64,000 nucleotides of DNA from Pseudomonas taiwanensis (GTDB lineage: Bacteria; Pseudomonadota; Gammaproteobacteria; Pseudomonadales; Pseudomonadaceae), in contig NZ_QJRF01000028.1 in assembly GCF_013393345.1 (NCBI RefSeq), forward strand, positions 1-64,000, in the 5' to 3' direction. Position 1 is the stretch's first letter. Each line of letters starts with the position of its first letter. The notes beneath the pieces are model-generated. The model searched no databases. It was given only the letters and a program-made list of their open reading frames with translations, and was not told the origin of the DNA. Position numbers and translations under genes: made by a program. This document shows, piece after piece, positions 1 through 9,430 of this stretch.

Positions 1-9
1 CGAGCCCCC

Positions 10-1191
10 CTACCCCACCACCTTCGCCGTCTTCAGTGCCTCGATCTGTTCGGCGCTCAAGCCCAGTTCGGCCAGTACATCCGCCGTATGGGAACCCACC
101 GGCCCACCGACGTGGCGCGGCGCGGGCAGGCCGGCGGAGAACTTGATCGGGCAGGCGATCTGCTTCTGCGGCGGCAGACCATCGCGCGGCACCTCCACCA
201 CCAGGTCGCGGGCCTTGATCTGTGGATGATCCACCGCCTCGGACAGCGGCAGCATCGGCTCCACACAAGCATCCAAAGCGGCGAACACTTCAAGCCATTC
301 GGCGAAGTCGCGCTTTTCGAACTCGACTTCGATGGCGCGCTTCAGCTCCTGCTGGTCCGCCGGCTTCGGTGACAGTCCCCGAACTGCCAGCTCGGGATGG
401 CCGATGGCGGCGCAGAACTGCTGCATGAACTGTGGTTCCAGGCTGCCTACCGAGAACCAGCGGCCGTCGCGGGTGCGGTAGTAGTCGTAGAAGCTGCCAC
501 CGTTCAGGGCCTGGTTTTCCATGTCCGGCTCCACACCCGCACCGAGATATCCGGCGCCGGCCATACCGTGCAAGGCAAAGGCGCAGTCGGTCATGCTGAC
601 GTCCACATGCTGCCCCTCCCCTGTCGCCTGGCGATGGATCACCGCCGCCAGCAGTCCCATCACCCCGTGCAGGGAGCCACCGCCGATATCCGCCAACTGC
701 ACGCCCAAGGGCAGCGGCCCGCTGTCGCGGCGTCCGGTATAGCTGGCGATGCCGGCCAGGGCCAGGTAATTAATGTCGTGTCCAGCACGGTCGCGATACG
801 GGCCGGTCTGGCCATAGCCGGTAATGGAGACGTAGATCAGCTTAGGGTTGATCGCCTTCAGCGCTTCATAGCCCAAGCCCAGCCGCTCCATGACGCCGGG
901 CCGGAATTGTTCCAGGACGATGTCGTACTCCTGCACCAGCTGCCGGACCAGCTCCACCGCGTCCGGCTGTTTCAGGTCCAGGGCGATGCTGCGCTTGTTG
1001 CGATTGAGGTAGGCATGGCTGGTGGACTGGCCACCGTCGTGGGGCGGCAGCACGCGCACCAGATCCATGCGCGTGGGCGACTCCACCCGCAGCACGTCGG
1101 CGCCCATGTCAGCGAGCAGCAACGAGGCGAACGGCCCCGGCAACAGGGTGGAGAAATCGAGGACTTTCAGCGAAGACAGCGGGCCTTTCAT
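10..1191 (-). CDS. Class III (CaiB/BaiF family) CoA-transferase
   Basis: The protein of 393 residues has the N-terminal LKVLDFSTLLPGPFAS segment, the ADMGADVLRVE segment and the LNRNKRSIALDLK segment typical of family III CoA-transferases, which move CoA between carboxylic acids through a catalytic Asp. The ATG at 1191 is chosen because GGAG lies just upstream of it; an in-frame extension to 1230 would overlap the synthetase gene. It is the last gene of a leftward operon with an acyl-CoA synthetase, an amidohydrolase-like protein and an acyl-CoA dehydrogenase, 29 bp behind the synthetase. I infer that it activates or recycles an organic acid in that pathway. The substrate cannot be read from the sequence; alpha-methylacyl-CoA racemases share the same fold and are an alternative. 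Confidence 0.85.
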   Translation of the reverse strand: MKGPLSSLKVLDFSTLLPGPFASLLLADMGADVLRVESPTRMDLVRVLPPHDGGQSTSHAYLNRNKRSIALDLKQPDAVELVRQLVQEYDIVLEQFRPGVMERLGLGYEALKAINPKLIYVSITGYGQTGPYRDRAGHDINYLALAGIASYTGRRDSGPLPLGVQLADIGGGSLHGVMGLLAAVIHRQATGEGQHVDVSMTDCAFALHGMAGAGYLGAGVEPDMENQALNGGSFYDYYRTRDGRWFSVGSLEPQFMQQFCAAIGHPELAVRGLSPKPADQQELKRAIEVEFEKRDFAEWLEVFAALDACVEPMLPLSEAVDHPQIKARDLVVEVPRDGLPPQKQIACPIKFSAGLPAPRHVGGPVGSHTADVLAELGLSAEQIEALKTAKVVG

Positions 1192-1220
1192 GGCAACTCC
1201 TGATGCGTGTGTTCTGGCGG

Positions 1221-2858
1221 TCATTCCCAATGCAGCGACTGACGCGCATCGAGACGGTCGACCGCCGGGGCGTAACGGGCTTCCAGCACGTTACGGCGAA
1301 TCTTCATGGTTGGGGTCATGCAGCCGTTATCCACCGTCCAGGGCTCGCGCACCAGCAGCAAGTGGCTGATGCGTTCATGGGGCTGCAGCCTGACGTTGAG
1401 TTGTTCGAGGGTAACCAGCAGGTCCGCCTCCACCTGGGCACGCGCCTGCTCGCGCGCTGCCGGGCTCAGCTCGATCAGTGCCAGCGGCTGGTCCAGGCCG
1501 CTGCCCATCAGGCACACCTGCTCGACCCAGAGATTCTTCGCGATCTCGCCCTCGATGGGGGCCGGCGCCACGTACTTGCCCTTGCTGGTCTTGAAGATGT
1601 CCTTCACCCGGCCGGTGATGCGCAGGTAGCCGTCGTCGTCGACCTGTCCCTTGTCGCCGGTGTGCAACCAGCCATCGCGCAGGGTTTCCGCGCTCTTGTC
1701 CGGTTCCAGGTAGTAGCCGGTCATGAGCGACGGGCTGCGGTAGAGGATTTCGCCGTCTTCGGCGATGCGCAGGTCATTGTCCGGCATCACACGGCCCACG
1801 GTGCCGAAGCGCACCTGTCCCGGCCGGTTGAAGTTGCCGTAGGCGAAATTCTCGGTCATGCCGTAACCCTCGCAGATGGTCAGGCCGATGCGCCGGTACC
1901 ATTCCAGCAGCGCCACCGGAATGGGCGCGGCACCGCTCACCAGCACCCGCGCGCGGTCAAGTCCCAGGCCGCGACGGATCTTCCAGGCCACCAGAGAGCC
2001 CAACAGCGGAATGGCCAGCAGACGATCGAGTCGTCCCTGCGGCAACCGCTCCAGCACGCCCTGCTGGAAGCGCGTCCACAGGCGCGGCACCGAGAAGAAC
2101 TGGGTGGGCCGCACCTGGCGCAAGTCCTCAGCGAAGGTTTCCAGGGATTCGACGAAGGCGATTTCACCACCGCAATAGAGGCTGTTGGTTTGCACCAGGA
2201 AGCGTTCGGCGGCATGGGAAAGCGGCAGGTAGGAGAAGAACTGGTCGTCCGGCCCCAAGCCCATCTCCCTCACCGATCGGCTGGAGGCGAAGGCGAACGC
2301 CCGGGCCGTCTGCATTACGCCCTTGGGCTGGCCGGTGGTGCCGGAGGTATAGAGGATGCTGAGCAACTCGTCCGGGCGCTGTTCATGGATTTCGCGCATA
2401 GGCTCGTGGCGCGCCAACAGCTCACCCCAGGCATGGTCGGCACGCAGGGTCGGATAGGGCATGGCAACACGCACAACTTCACTGGGAATGCCCGGTTCCA
2501 TCCGCTCGGCATCATCCAGCTTGCCGAGAATGATTACCTTGCAAGCGGAATGGCGCAGCACATACTCGATGCTCTCGGCCGATTGCAGCGGGTAGAGCGG
2601 CACGCTGACCAGCCCGGCGAGCATGATCGCCATGTCGCTCAGAATCCACTCGGCGCAGTTCTTCGCCAGGATCGCCACCCGGTCGCCCGGCTCGCAGCCC
2701 AACGCGCGCAGTGCGCTGGCCAGTCGTCGGGCGCGGTCGTCCGCTTCGCGCCAGGTAATGGGATGCCAGGTCCGCGCCACCGGCTGGCGCAGCCAGACGC
2801 GGTCCGGCGTGGTCGCCACCCAATGGGTGAAACGTTGCAACGGCAGTGCTTCACTCAT
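1221..2858 (-). CDS. AMP-binding acyl-CoA synthetase (FadD-like)
   Basis: A 545-residue ANL-superfamily enzyme that would adenylate a carboxylic acid with ATP and load it on CoA. The P-loop-like motif SILYTSGTTGQPKGV, the EGYGMTE motif and the TGDKGQVDDDGYLRITGR hinge region are all present in the usual order. The C-terminal region carries K(T/D)SKGKYVAP, as in long-chain acyl-CoA ligases. There is no signal peptide or membrane segment. It lies between the amidohydrolase-like gene (53 bp upstream) and the CoA-transferase (29 bp downstream), so co-transcription is likely. It resembles long-chain fatty acid ligases more than acetyl-CoA synthetases, but the actual acid is unknown. Confidence 0.9.
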   Translation of the reverse strand: MSEALPLQRFTHWVATTPDRVWLRQPVARTWHPITWREADDRARRLASALRALGCEPGDRVAILAKNCAEWILSDMAIMLAGLVSVPLYPLQSAESIEYVLRHSACKVIILGKLDDAERMEPGIPSEVVRVAMPYPTLRADHAWGELLARHEPMREIHEQRPDELLSILYTSGTTGQPKGVMQTARAFAFASSRSVREMGLGPDDQFFSYLPLSHAAERFLVQTNSLYCGGEIAFVESLETFAEDLRQVRPTQFFSVPRLWTRFQQGVLERLPQGRLDRLLAIPLLGSLVAWKIRRGLGLDRARVLVSGAAPIPVALLEWYRRIGLTICEGYGMTENFAYGNFNRPGQVRFGTVGRVMPDNDLRIAEDGEILYRSPSLMTGYYLEPDKSAETLRDGWLHTGDKGQVDDDGYLRITGRVKDIFKTSKGKYVAPAPIEGEIAKNLWVEQVCLMGSGLDQPLALIELSPAAREQARAQVEADLLVTLEQLNVRLQPHERISHLLLVREPWTVDNGCMTPTMKIRRNVLEARYAPAVDRLDARQSLHWE

Positions 2859-2911
2859 CCTTCGCCCCTCTTATTGTTGTTATCGGCTCGCGGCCCGATG
2901 GCCCCGTCACT

Positions 2912-3742
2912 CTAGAGCCTGAATACCTTTCGTGCGTTGGCGTGCAGGAATTTTTCCTTCACGGCCTCCGGCAGCTCCATCTCATCCACTTGCGCCATGC
3001 AGCTCGAAAGCGACAACTGCGGGAAGTTGCTGCCGAACAGCACCTTGTCCTGGCCGTAGGTCTTCATGTAGTGGACCAGGGCCTGCGGGTAGTACCGCGG
3101 CAGGTAGGCGGAGGTATCGATATAGATGTTGTCGTGCTTCCAGGCGACGCCGATCATTTCCTCGGTCCAGGGGTGGCCAATGTGCCCGGCGACGATGCGC
3201 AGCTCGGGGAAGTCCAGCGCCACTTCATCCAGGTAGGGCACGGGCCGGCCGGTTTCCGAAGGCATCAGCGGACCGGTGTGGCCGACCTGGGTGCAGAACG
3301 GGATATCCAGTTCGATGCACTTCGCATAGAGCGGGTAGTAGAGCCGGTGGTTGGGCGGCAGCTTCCACAGCCAGGGCACCACCCGAAGCGCCTTGAAGCC
3401 CAGTTCGTTCACCGCCCTGTCCAGCTCGCGCAGGGCAGCCATGGGCTTGCTCATGTCCACCGCAGCCACGCCGACGAAACGGTCAGGGAAGGCACGGGTG
3501 TATTCGGCCACTTCGTCGTTGGTGCTGACCCAGCGCTCGGGCCGGCACCAGGCGCTGACCATCAGCTTGTCGATGCCGGCGCGATCCATCTCGGCCACGG
3601 TTTCCTCGGGACTCAGTCCCTTGTCGAGCAGGGCGGTGGTCCCGGATTTCTCAAACAGCCTCACCGCCTCGGGTATCAGCTCGCGAGTTCGACCAGTAGC
3701 AAGCTGGGCCCAGGCATCGATGGCGCCTTGCGCATGAGTCAT
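2912..3742 (-). CDS. Amidohydrolase-2 family protein, atypical active site
   Basis: A 276-residue TIM-barrel protein of the amidohydrolase-2 (ACMSD-like) group. The ATG at 3742 follows a GAGG ribosome site; a longer reading to 3790 has none. The central barrel motifs CTQVGHTG and VAGHIGHPW can be seen. However, the usual N-terminal DxHxH metal motif is replaced by AIDAWAQ, and the late Asp (FGSDFP in relatives) reads FGSNFP. The protein may therefore bind metal differently or act as a non-hydrolytic enzyme such as a hydratase or decarboxylase. It sits in an acyl-CoA degradation operon, which suggests a ring or lactone processing step, but no function is proved. Confidence 0.75.
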   Translation of the reverse strand: MTHAQGAIDAWAQLATGRTRELIPEAVRLFEKSGTTALLDKGLSPEETVAEMDRAGIDKLMVSAWCRPERWVSTNDEVAEYTRAFPDRFVGVAAVDMSKPMAALRELDRAVNELGFKALRVVPWLWKLPPNHRLYYPLYAKCIELDIPFCTQVGHTGPLMPSETGRPVPYLDEVALDFPELRIVAGHIGHPWTEEMIGVAWKHDNIYIDTSAYLPRYYPQALVHYMKTYGQDKVLFGSNFPQLSLSSCMAQVDEMELPEAVKEKFLHANARKVFRL

Positions 3743-3779
3743 GACGTTTGCCTCGCGTGAGTCAGTCGAAGGTACGCAC

Positions 3780-3804
3780 GGCGCACCCACAGGTAGGGTG
3801 CGCC
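3780..3804. repeat. Hairpin in intergenic gap of the acyl-CoA operon
   Basis: GGCGCACCC and GGGTGCGCC form a 9-bp perfect stem with a 7-base loop between the acyl-CoA dehydrogenase and the amidohydrolase-like gene. No T-run follows on either strand, so it is more likely an intergenic repeat (GTAGGGTGCGCC type) or an RNA-stabilising hairpin than a terminator. Confidence 0.5.
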
Positions 3805-3824
3805 GCGCGCACCACGTCTCCGCC

Positions 3825-4964
3825 TCAGAGCTTCATCCCGCGGCTGATGATCTCTTTCATGATTTCCGAGGTGCCGGCGAAGATGCGCTGGATGCGCGCG
3901 TTCGCGTACATCTTGCAGATCGGGTACTCCCACATGTAGCCCCAGCCGCCATGCAGCTGCACACCCTCGTCCACCACCTTGCACAGCAGCTCGGTGGTGA
4001 ACAGCTTGGCCTCGGCCGCTACTTCGGGGGTGAGCTTTTTCTGGTTGTGGTCCATCACGCAGCGGTCCGTAAACACCTGGGCGACGTCGATCTGGGTTCG
4101 CATCTCGGCAAGCTTGAAACGGGTGTTCTGGAAGTGCGCCACCGGTCGGTCGAAGGCCTTGCGCTCCTTCACGTAGTCGATGGTGGTGAGCAGCGCGGCC
4201 TCAGCGCCGGCCACTGCACCGCAGGCGTTGGTCAGACGCTCCTGGGCGAGCATGTTCATCAGGTAGAAGAAGCCACCCTTGGCATCGCCCAGCAGGTTTT
4301 CCTTCGGCACCTTGACGTTATTGAAGAACAGCTCGGCGGTGTCCTGGCTCTTCATGCCCAGTTTCTTCAGGTTGCGACCTCGCTCGAAACCTTCCATGCC
4401 CCGCTCCACCAGGAACAGGCCCATGGCGTGCTTGTTCGAAGGGTCGGTCTTGGCGGCGACGATCACCACGTCCGCCAGCAGGCCGTTGGAGATGAACACC
4501 TTGGAACCGTTGAGCAGGAAGTGGTCGCCCTTGTCCACCGCCGTGGTGCGCATGCCGGCCAGGTCGGAACCGGCGGAGGGTTCGGTCATGGCCACCGCGA
4601 GGATGCTTTCGCCACGGACGATGCCCGGCAGGAAACGCGCCTTCTGCTCGGCGTTGCCGTACTCGGCGATGTAGGGGCCGCAGAGGGCCGAATGCAGCGG
4701 AATCATGAAGCCCGGCTCGTTGATGTAGGCCAGCTCCTCGCACATGATCTGCTCGTAGCGGAAGTCCTTGAGACCGGAACCGCCGTATTCCTCATCCACC
4801 CAGGGCAGCAGGAAGCCCATCTCCCCCGCTTTCTTCCACACGCTGCGGTCGACCACGCCGGCCGCTTCCCACTCGTCCTGATGCGGAACCACTTCCTTCT
4901 GCAGGAAGGCACGGAAAGCCTCGCGAAACAGATTGTGTTCGGTCTCGAAATGAATGCGCTGCAT
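3825..4964 (-). CDS. Acyl-CoA dehydrogenase
   Basis: A flavoprotein of 379 residues, the normal family length, that would oxidise an acyl-CoA to the 2-enoyl-CoA and pass electrons to ETF. The signature AVAMTEPSAGSDL (residues 123-135), the flavin/ETF region and the C-terminal AGTSEIMKEII are present. The position of the medium-chain catalytic Glu is Ala here, while QERL at about residue 241-244 carries the Glu used by isovaleryl- and long-chain-type enzymes, so I infer a branched or longer acyl substrate. The ATG at 4964 follows GGGAGG; the longer reading runs into a REP element and is rejected. It is the first gene of the leftward operon. Confidence 0.9.
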   Translation of the reverse strand: MQRIHFETEHNLFREAFRAFLQKEVVPHQDEWEAAGVVDRSVWKKAGEMGFLLPWVDEEYGGSGLKDFRYEQIMCEELAYINEPGFMIPLHSALCGPYIAEYGNAEQKARFLPGIVRGESILAVAMTEPSAGSDLAGMRTTAVDKGDHFLLNGSKVFISNGLLADVVIVAAKTDPSNKHAMGLFLVERGMEGFERGRNLKKLGMKSQDTAELFFNNVKVPKENLLGDAKGGFFYLMNMLAQERLTNACGAVAGAEAALLTTIDYVKERKAFDRPVAHFQNTRFKLAEMRTQIDVAQVFTDRCVMDHNQKKLTPEVAAEAKLFTTELLCKVVDEGVQLHGGWGYMWEYPICKMYANARIQRIFAGTSEIMKEIISRGMKL

Positions 4965-5089
4965 GGGGTTGCCTCCCTGGGCCGAAGTCGTGCCGCAGGT
5001 TAGGCGCCAGCGCCCGGCACCCTCAATGACGCAAGCGCTCAGTGCGAATTGACCCATTCGGCCAGGTTGCCGGCGCACGACGAACCCTT

Positions 5090-5152
5090 GTAGGAGCGAG
5101 CTTGCTCGCGAACAGTCCGAGCACGGCATTTCGCGAGCAAGCTCGCTCCTAC
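5090..5152. repeat. REP element pair (GTAGGAGCGAGC family)
   Basis: GTAGGAGCGAGCTTGCTCGC is followed after a short spacer by its inverted copy ending GCTCGCTCCTAC. The same pair occurs near 34613, 34798 and 45841, with a diverged version near 53268. It lies between the acyl-CoA operon and the dctA terminator. Confidence 0.9.
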
Positions 5153-5174
5153 ATAAAAGAATCCGTGAAGAACC

Positions 5175-5205
5175 AAAAAAAAGCCCGGCTACGGGGGCCG
5201 GGCTT
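5175..5205 (-). terminator. Rho-independent terminator of dctA
   Basis: Read leftward, a 9-bp stem AAGCCCGGC/GCCGGGCTT with a 7-base loop is followed by a run of eight T residues. It sits 45 bp beyond the dctA stop codon. Confidence 0.9.
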
Positions 5206-5250
5206 GAGAAAGTCTCCTCACAGGGAGGAGAACGCTGTAGCAGTCGTCGA

Positions 5251-6546
5251 TCAGGCAGCGGTCTGCGGAGCGGCTGGAGCTTCGGACTTGCCGCCGGAAG
5301 CCAGCTCGCGCTGCAGGGTGTCTTCGTCCAGTTGTTTGCACCACTTGGCGACCACGATGGTGGCAACGCCGTTGCCGATCAGGTTGGTCAGGGCGCGGGC
5401 TTCGGACATGAAGCGGTCGATGCCGAGGATCAGTGCCAGGCCGGCAACCGGCAGGTGGCCAACGGCGGACAGGGTGGCAGCCAGCACGATGAAACCGGAA
5501 CCGGTGACACCGGCGGCGCCCTTGGAGGCGATCAGCAGCACGGCCAGCAGGGTCAGTTGGTGGGTGAGGTCCATGGGGGTGTCAGTGGCCTGGGCGATGA
5601 ACACCGCCGCCATGGTCAGGTAGATGGAGGTGCCGTCCAGGTTGAAGGAGTAGCCAGTGGGGATTACCAGGCCGACCACGGACTTCTTGGCACCCAGTTT
5701 TTCCATCTTGTTCAGCATGCGCGGCAGGGCCGACTCGGACGACGAGGTGCCGAGCACGATCAGCAGTTCTTCGCGGATGTACTTGATGAAGCGCAGGACG
5801 CTGAAGCCGTGGGCACGGGCGATGCCGCCCAGGACCACCAGGATGAAGAACACGCAGGTGATGTAGAAGCACAGCATCAGTTGGCCGAGCTGCACCAGAG
5901 AACCCACGCCGTACTGGCCGATGGTGAAGGCCATGGCACCGAAGGCACCGATGGGGGCGACCTTCATGATCATGTTGATGATGCCGAACATGACCTGGGC
6001 GATGCGGTCGATGAACTCCAGTACCGGCTTGCCGTGGTCACCCATGCGCTGCAGGGCGAAGGCGAAGATCACGGAGAAGAACAGTACCTGCAGGATGTCG
6101 CCCGAGGCGAAGGCGCCGACGATGGTGCTGGGGATGACGTTGAGCAGGAAGGCAATGGTGCTCTGCTGTTCGCCGGCAGCGGCGAAGGCGGCAATGCCCT
6201 TGGTGTCCAGGGTGGACGGATCGACGTGCATGCCGACGCCAGGCTGGACGATGTTGACCACTACCAGGCCGATGAGCAGGGCAACAGTAGAAACGATTTC
6301 GAAATACAGCAGCGCGTAGCCGCCGGTCTTGCCCACTGCCTTCATGTCCTGCATGCCGGCGATGCCGCTGACCACGGTGCAGAAGATGATGGGCGCGATG
6401 GCCATCTTGATCAGTTTGACGAAGCCGTCACCCAGAGGTTTGAGCGCAACGCCCGTCTCCGGATAGAAGTGCCCCAGCAGGATGCCGATGGCGATGGCGA
6501 CGATGACCTGGACGTACAGGCTCTTGTAGAACGGTTGGCGGGACAT
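5251..6546 (-). CDS. dctA: C4-dicarboxylate:cation symporter DctA
   Basis: A 431-residue inner-membrane transporter of the DAACS family that imports succinate, fumarate and malate with cations. The serine-rich re-entrant loop motif [12 protein letters not shown], the NLDGTSIY motif and the late [10 protein letters not shown] motif, all part of the substrate and cation site, are present. Length matches DctA proteins. A GAAAGGAAC ribosome site precedes the ATG. A sigma-54 promoter lies 130 bp upstream and a strong terminator follows, so the gene looks monocistronic. Control by DctB/DctD with RpoN is known for Pseudomonas dctA; those regulators are not in this window. Confidence 0.95.
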   Translation of the reverse strand: MSRQPFYKSLYVQVIVAIAIGILLGHFYPETGVALKPLGDGFVKLIKMAIAPIIFCTVVSGIAGMQDMKAVGKTGGYALLYFEIVSTVALLIGLVVVNIVQPGVGMHVDPSTLDTKGIAAFAAAGEQQSTIAFLLNVIPSTIVGAFASGDILQVLFFSVIFAFALQRMGDHGKPVLEFIDRIAQVMFGIINMIMKVAPIGAFGAMAFTIGQYGVGSLVQLGQLMLCFYITCVFFILVVLGGIARAHGFSVLRFIKYIREELLIVLGTSSSESALPRMLNKMEKLGAKKSVVGLVIPTGYSFNLDGTSIYLTMAAVFIAQATDTPMDLTHQLTLLAVLLIASKGAAGVTGSGFIVLAATLSAVGHLPVAGLALILGIDRFMSEARALTNLIGNGVATIVVAKWCKQLDEDTLQRELASGGKSEAPAAPQTAA

Positions 6547-6675
6547 GGCAGTGTTCCTTTCAAGTGATCCCGACCTGTTCCGTAAGGCCTGGCGTCACTG
6601 TGATCGACGGATCTCCCTGTCTGGGAGACTTTTGTTGTTGTGCGGTCCAGTCGAATGGACGGCACTGTCTCCATA

Positions 6676-6690
6676 GCAGCCGCTGTGCCA
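6676..6690 (-). promoter_or_regulatory. Sigma-54 (-24/-12) promoter for dctA
   Basis: Read leftward the site is TGGCAC-AGCGG-CTGCT, matching the consensus TGGCAC-N5-TTGC at all but one base. It is 130 bp upstream of the dctA start and correctly oriented. A small inverted repeat (TCTCCC/GGGAGA, near 6612-6628) lies in the predicted leader. Confidence 0.8.
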
Positions 6691-6869
6691 AGTCTTTGAA
6701 TTTTAATAAATCCTTATATTTCAATAACTTATATATACGCCCAATCTTATCCCATGCGCCCATCGGGCGGATTTCCGCCAGGACCCCAGGGGGATTTCCG
6801 CCACCTGCGCCCTTGTGGCCGCCTCCAGCCGCGCCCTAACATCGGCCTCCCCGACCACGGATCAGCCTC

Positions 6870-7868
6870 ATGCGTGAGCGCACCATCGCAAGCCATTTCG
6901 TCCGGGCCGCCCTGGGCGGCGCCCTGCGCCATGGCGTGGACTGCACCTCCTTGCTGCGTGCCGCGGGTATCCAGCCCGCCGTGCTGGACGAACCACGGGC
7001 GCGAGTGGCGCCCGAGCAGTTCGCGCGGCTGATGCAGGTGCTCTGGGAAGCGCTCGACGACGAGTACATGGGTTTTGGCCGGCAACCCAGCAAGCGCGGC
7101 ACCTTCGCCATGATGTGCCACGCCATCATCCATTGCCGCAGCCTGGAAAAGGCCCTGGTCAGGGGCACGCTTTTCTATGGACTGTTCCCCGATTCGCCGC
7201 GAATCCAGCTGGAACGGGAAGGCGACTTCGCCGTCCTGACAGTGGACGACACGTTGCTCCGCGACCCGGACCACTTCCTGGTGGAAAGCCTGCTGGTCAT
7301 CTGGCATCGGCTGGGCAGCTGGCTGATCGGCCAACGCATCCGGCTGGAGGAAGCCACTTTCAGCTACGCCAAGCCGGCCCACGCCACCGAGTACGAACTG
7401 CTCTTCCCTACCAGCCGCCACTTCGAGACGCCACGTATCAGCCTGCGTTTTCATTCGCGCTACCTGGCCATGCCGCTGCTGCAGGACGAACGCACCCTCA
7501 AGCACTTCCTCGAACACTCCCCGGCCGACCTGCTCGCTCGCCCCGACGGCGGCGACAGCCTGACCAGCCAGATCCGCCGCCTGCTCGGCCGCGACTGCCG
7601 CACCTGGCCGGACCTGGAAGCAGTCGCCCAGCACCTGCACATCAGTCCGCAGACCCTGCGCCGGCATCTGAGGGAAGAAGGTTCGAGTTTCCAGGAACTG
7701 AAGGACCACCTGCGCCGCGACCTGGCCATCTACCACCTCGGCCGGGATGAACTCTCGATCCAGGACATCGCCGAGCAGCTCGGCTTCTCCGAACCCTCGG
7801 CATTCCATCGTGCGTTCAAGAAGTGGACGGGGCTGACGCCAGGGGCGTACCGGGCGCAAGAGGCGTGA
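6870..7868 (+). CDS. AraC-family transcriptional regulator with arabinose-binding-like N-terminal domain
   Basis: A 332-residue regulator. Residues about 1-190 form the OruR/ArgR-type ligand-binding domain and the last 100 residues hold two helix-turn-helix motifs (LEAVAQHLHISPQTLRRHL and IQDIAEQLGFSEPSAFHRAF) followed by the typical GLTPGAYR end. It is transcribed away from dctA across a 320-bp divergent region and may control either dctA or the acyl-CoA operon beyond it; this is inference. The effector is unknown. Confidence 0.85.
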   Translation: MRERTIASHFVRAALGGALRHGVDCTSLLRAAGIQPAVLDEPRARVAPEQFARLMQVLWEALDDEYMGFGRQPSKRGTFAMMCHAIIHCRSLEKALVRGTLFYGLFPDSPRIQLEREGDFAVLTVDDTLLRDPDHFLVESLLVIWHRLGSWLIGQRIRLEEATFSYAKPAHATEYELLFPTSRHFETPRISLRFHSRYLAMPLLQDERTLKHFLEHSPADLLARPDGGDSLTSQIRRLLGRDCRTWPDLEAVAQHLHISPQTLRRHLREEGSSFQELKDHLRRDLAIYHLGRDELSIQDIAEQLGFSEPSAFHRAFKKWTGLTPGAYRAQEA

Positions 7869-7898
7869 GCCGAAAACGCTTGGGCAACTGGCAGCGAC

Positions 7899-8036
7899 GT
7901 AGGATGGGTGGAGCTTGCGATACCCATCAGCCTTGTCCGCATGGGTATCGCTCCGCTCCACCCATCCTACGGCACTGCCCTGCAACCCCATGGGGCAGCT
8001 GCGCTGCCCATCGCGAATAAATTCGCCCCCACAAGG
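7899..8036. repeat. Intergenic repeats downstream of the AraC gene
   Basis: GTAGGATGGGTGGAGC is paired with an inverted copy ending GCTCCACCCATCCTAC at 7970. It is followed by half of a second repeat type, ATAAATTCGCCCCCACAAG, ending near 8035. These separate the convergent AraC and phoQ genes. Confidence 0.75.
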
Positions 8037-8050
8037 AAATCGGACCGCAT

Positions 8051-9430
8051 TTACAACAACGGAAACCGAATCCTGAACTCCGCCCCGCCCAGCGCGGACT
8101 CTTCCAGGAACAGCTCGCCGTCGTAGCTCTCGATGATGTCCTTGACCACCGCCGTACCGATGCCCTGCCCCGGGTGCTGGGCATCCAGGCGTTCGCCGCG
8201 CTTGAGGATTCGATCTCGCTGGTCTTCCGGTACGCCGGGGCCATCGTCTTCCACCCTGAGTTCGCAGTGTCCGTCACGCACGTGGGCGCTGACCCTGATC
8301 TCCCCCAGGCACAGGCGGAAGGCGTTCTCCAGCAGATTGCCGAGCATTTCCAGCAAGGCGCCCTGCTCCATGGGGATCATCAGGTCCTTGTCGAAATCCC
8401 GCTCCACCCGCACGCGCTTCTCTCGATAAACCTTGTCCAGGGCATCGCAGAGGGTGTCCAGCAAGGGCGCCAGGTGCACGCGATGGCGTACCAGGCCACT
8501 CTTGCGCAGTGACGCTCGTTGCAACTGATAGCTGATCTGCTGGCTCATGCGCTCGATCTGGCTCTGCAGCACCCGCGCCTGCTGGCGGTCATCGGGCTTG
8601 GCGGCGATGTTCTCGCTGACGCCCTGCAGCACGGAGAGCGGTGTCTTCAAGCTGTGGGCAAGGTCGTCCAGTGAATTGCGATAGCGCTCGCGCTGGCGGC
8701 GCTCGCTGTCCAGCAGGCGGTTGAGTGATTTGGTCAGGCGCAGCAGTTCGCGGGGGTGTTCGTCACTCAGGCTGTCACGGCTGCCGGATTCCACCTGGTC
8801 CAGCTCGGCACTGAGGCCGCGCAGGCTGCGAAAGCCCCAGGTCAGGCCGAACCAGAGCAGCGCGAGCAGCACCAGCAACGCGCCCCCCAGCCAGAGATAG
8901 AGCTGCTGGAGGAAGCCGTCGTACATGGACTGGTAGTCGCTCACCGGCTGCATGGTGACGACGCTGTAGGCGGCCCGTTGTCCGCGCAACAGGTCCACCT
9001 CCACGTCGTAGACGAAGAACTCGCGCCCCCTGGCATCGGCGACCCGGAGAAACTCGTGGCCCTGGCCGTCGTAACGGGGCCGGTAGGTCACCTGCTCGTC
9101 CCGTGAAGACAGCGACTGCCAGACCAGGACGCCTTCGCTGTCGTAGATGTAGCCCAACTGGCTGGCTTCCAGGTTGTCGAACTCCTCGTTCGGCAGCTTG
9201 TCGGGCATCTCCAGCTGACCGTTTTCCACCCGGGCCGCGGCGATCAGCGCACTGGCATCGGCCGCCAGGCGCTGTTCGATGGACTGGTCGAGGGCGATCA
9301 CGAAGGCCCCGCGCAGCGCCGGCAGCAGCGCCAGCATGAACAGCACCGCCATCGCCGCGGCACCGAGCATCAGCCGCAGACGCAGGGACCACCCCATGGG
9401 GCGGAAGAAGCGTCGCCATCCCTGGGTCAT
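8051..9430 (-). CDS. phoQ: Sensor histidine kinase PhoQ
   Basis: A 459-residue membrane kinase with transmembrane segments near residues 17-37 and 176-196, a periplasmic sensor between them, an H-box LAHSLKTPL with the phospho-accepting His at about 259, an N-box LLENAFR and the G-box DDGPGVPE. In Pseudomonas PhoQ responds to low Mg2+ and cationic peptides and controls PhoP. Its start codon overlaps the phoP stop (ATGA), as expected for translational coupling in the oprH-phoP-phoQ operon. Confidence 0.92.
   Translation of the reverse strand: MTQGWRRFFRPMGWSLRLRLMLGAAAMAVLFMLALLPALRGAFVIALDQSIEQRLAADASALIAAARVENGQLEMPDKLPNEEFDNLEASQLGYIYDSEGVLVWQSLSSRDEQVTYRPRYDGQGHEFLRVADARGREFFVYDVEVDLLRGQRAAYSVVTMQPVSDYQSMYDGFLQQLYLWLGGALLVLLALLWFGLTWGFRSLRGLSAELDQVESGSRDSLSDEHPRELLRLTKSLNRLLDSERRQRERYRNSLDDLAHSLKTPLSVLQGVSENIAAKPDDRQQARVLQSQIERMSQQISYQLQRASLRKSGLVRHRVHLAPLLDTLCDALDKVYREKRVRVERDFDKDLMIPMEQGALLEMLGNLLENAFRLCLGEIRVSAHVRDGHCELRVEDDGPGVPEDQRDRILKRGERLDAQHPGQGIGTAVVKDIIESYDGELFLEESALGGAEFRIRFPLL

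Noticed and set aside
1203-2915. A 570-codon plus-strand frame
   Set aside because: Antisense shadow of the acyl-CoA synthetase, which has all its family motifs.
3743-5366. N-terminal extension of the acyl-CoA dehydrogenase to 513 residues
   Set aside because: The added part translates a REP element and lies upstream of a good ribosome site and normal family start.
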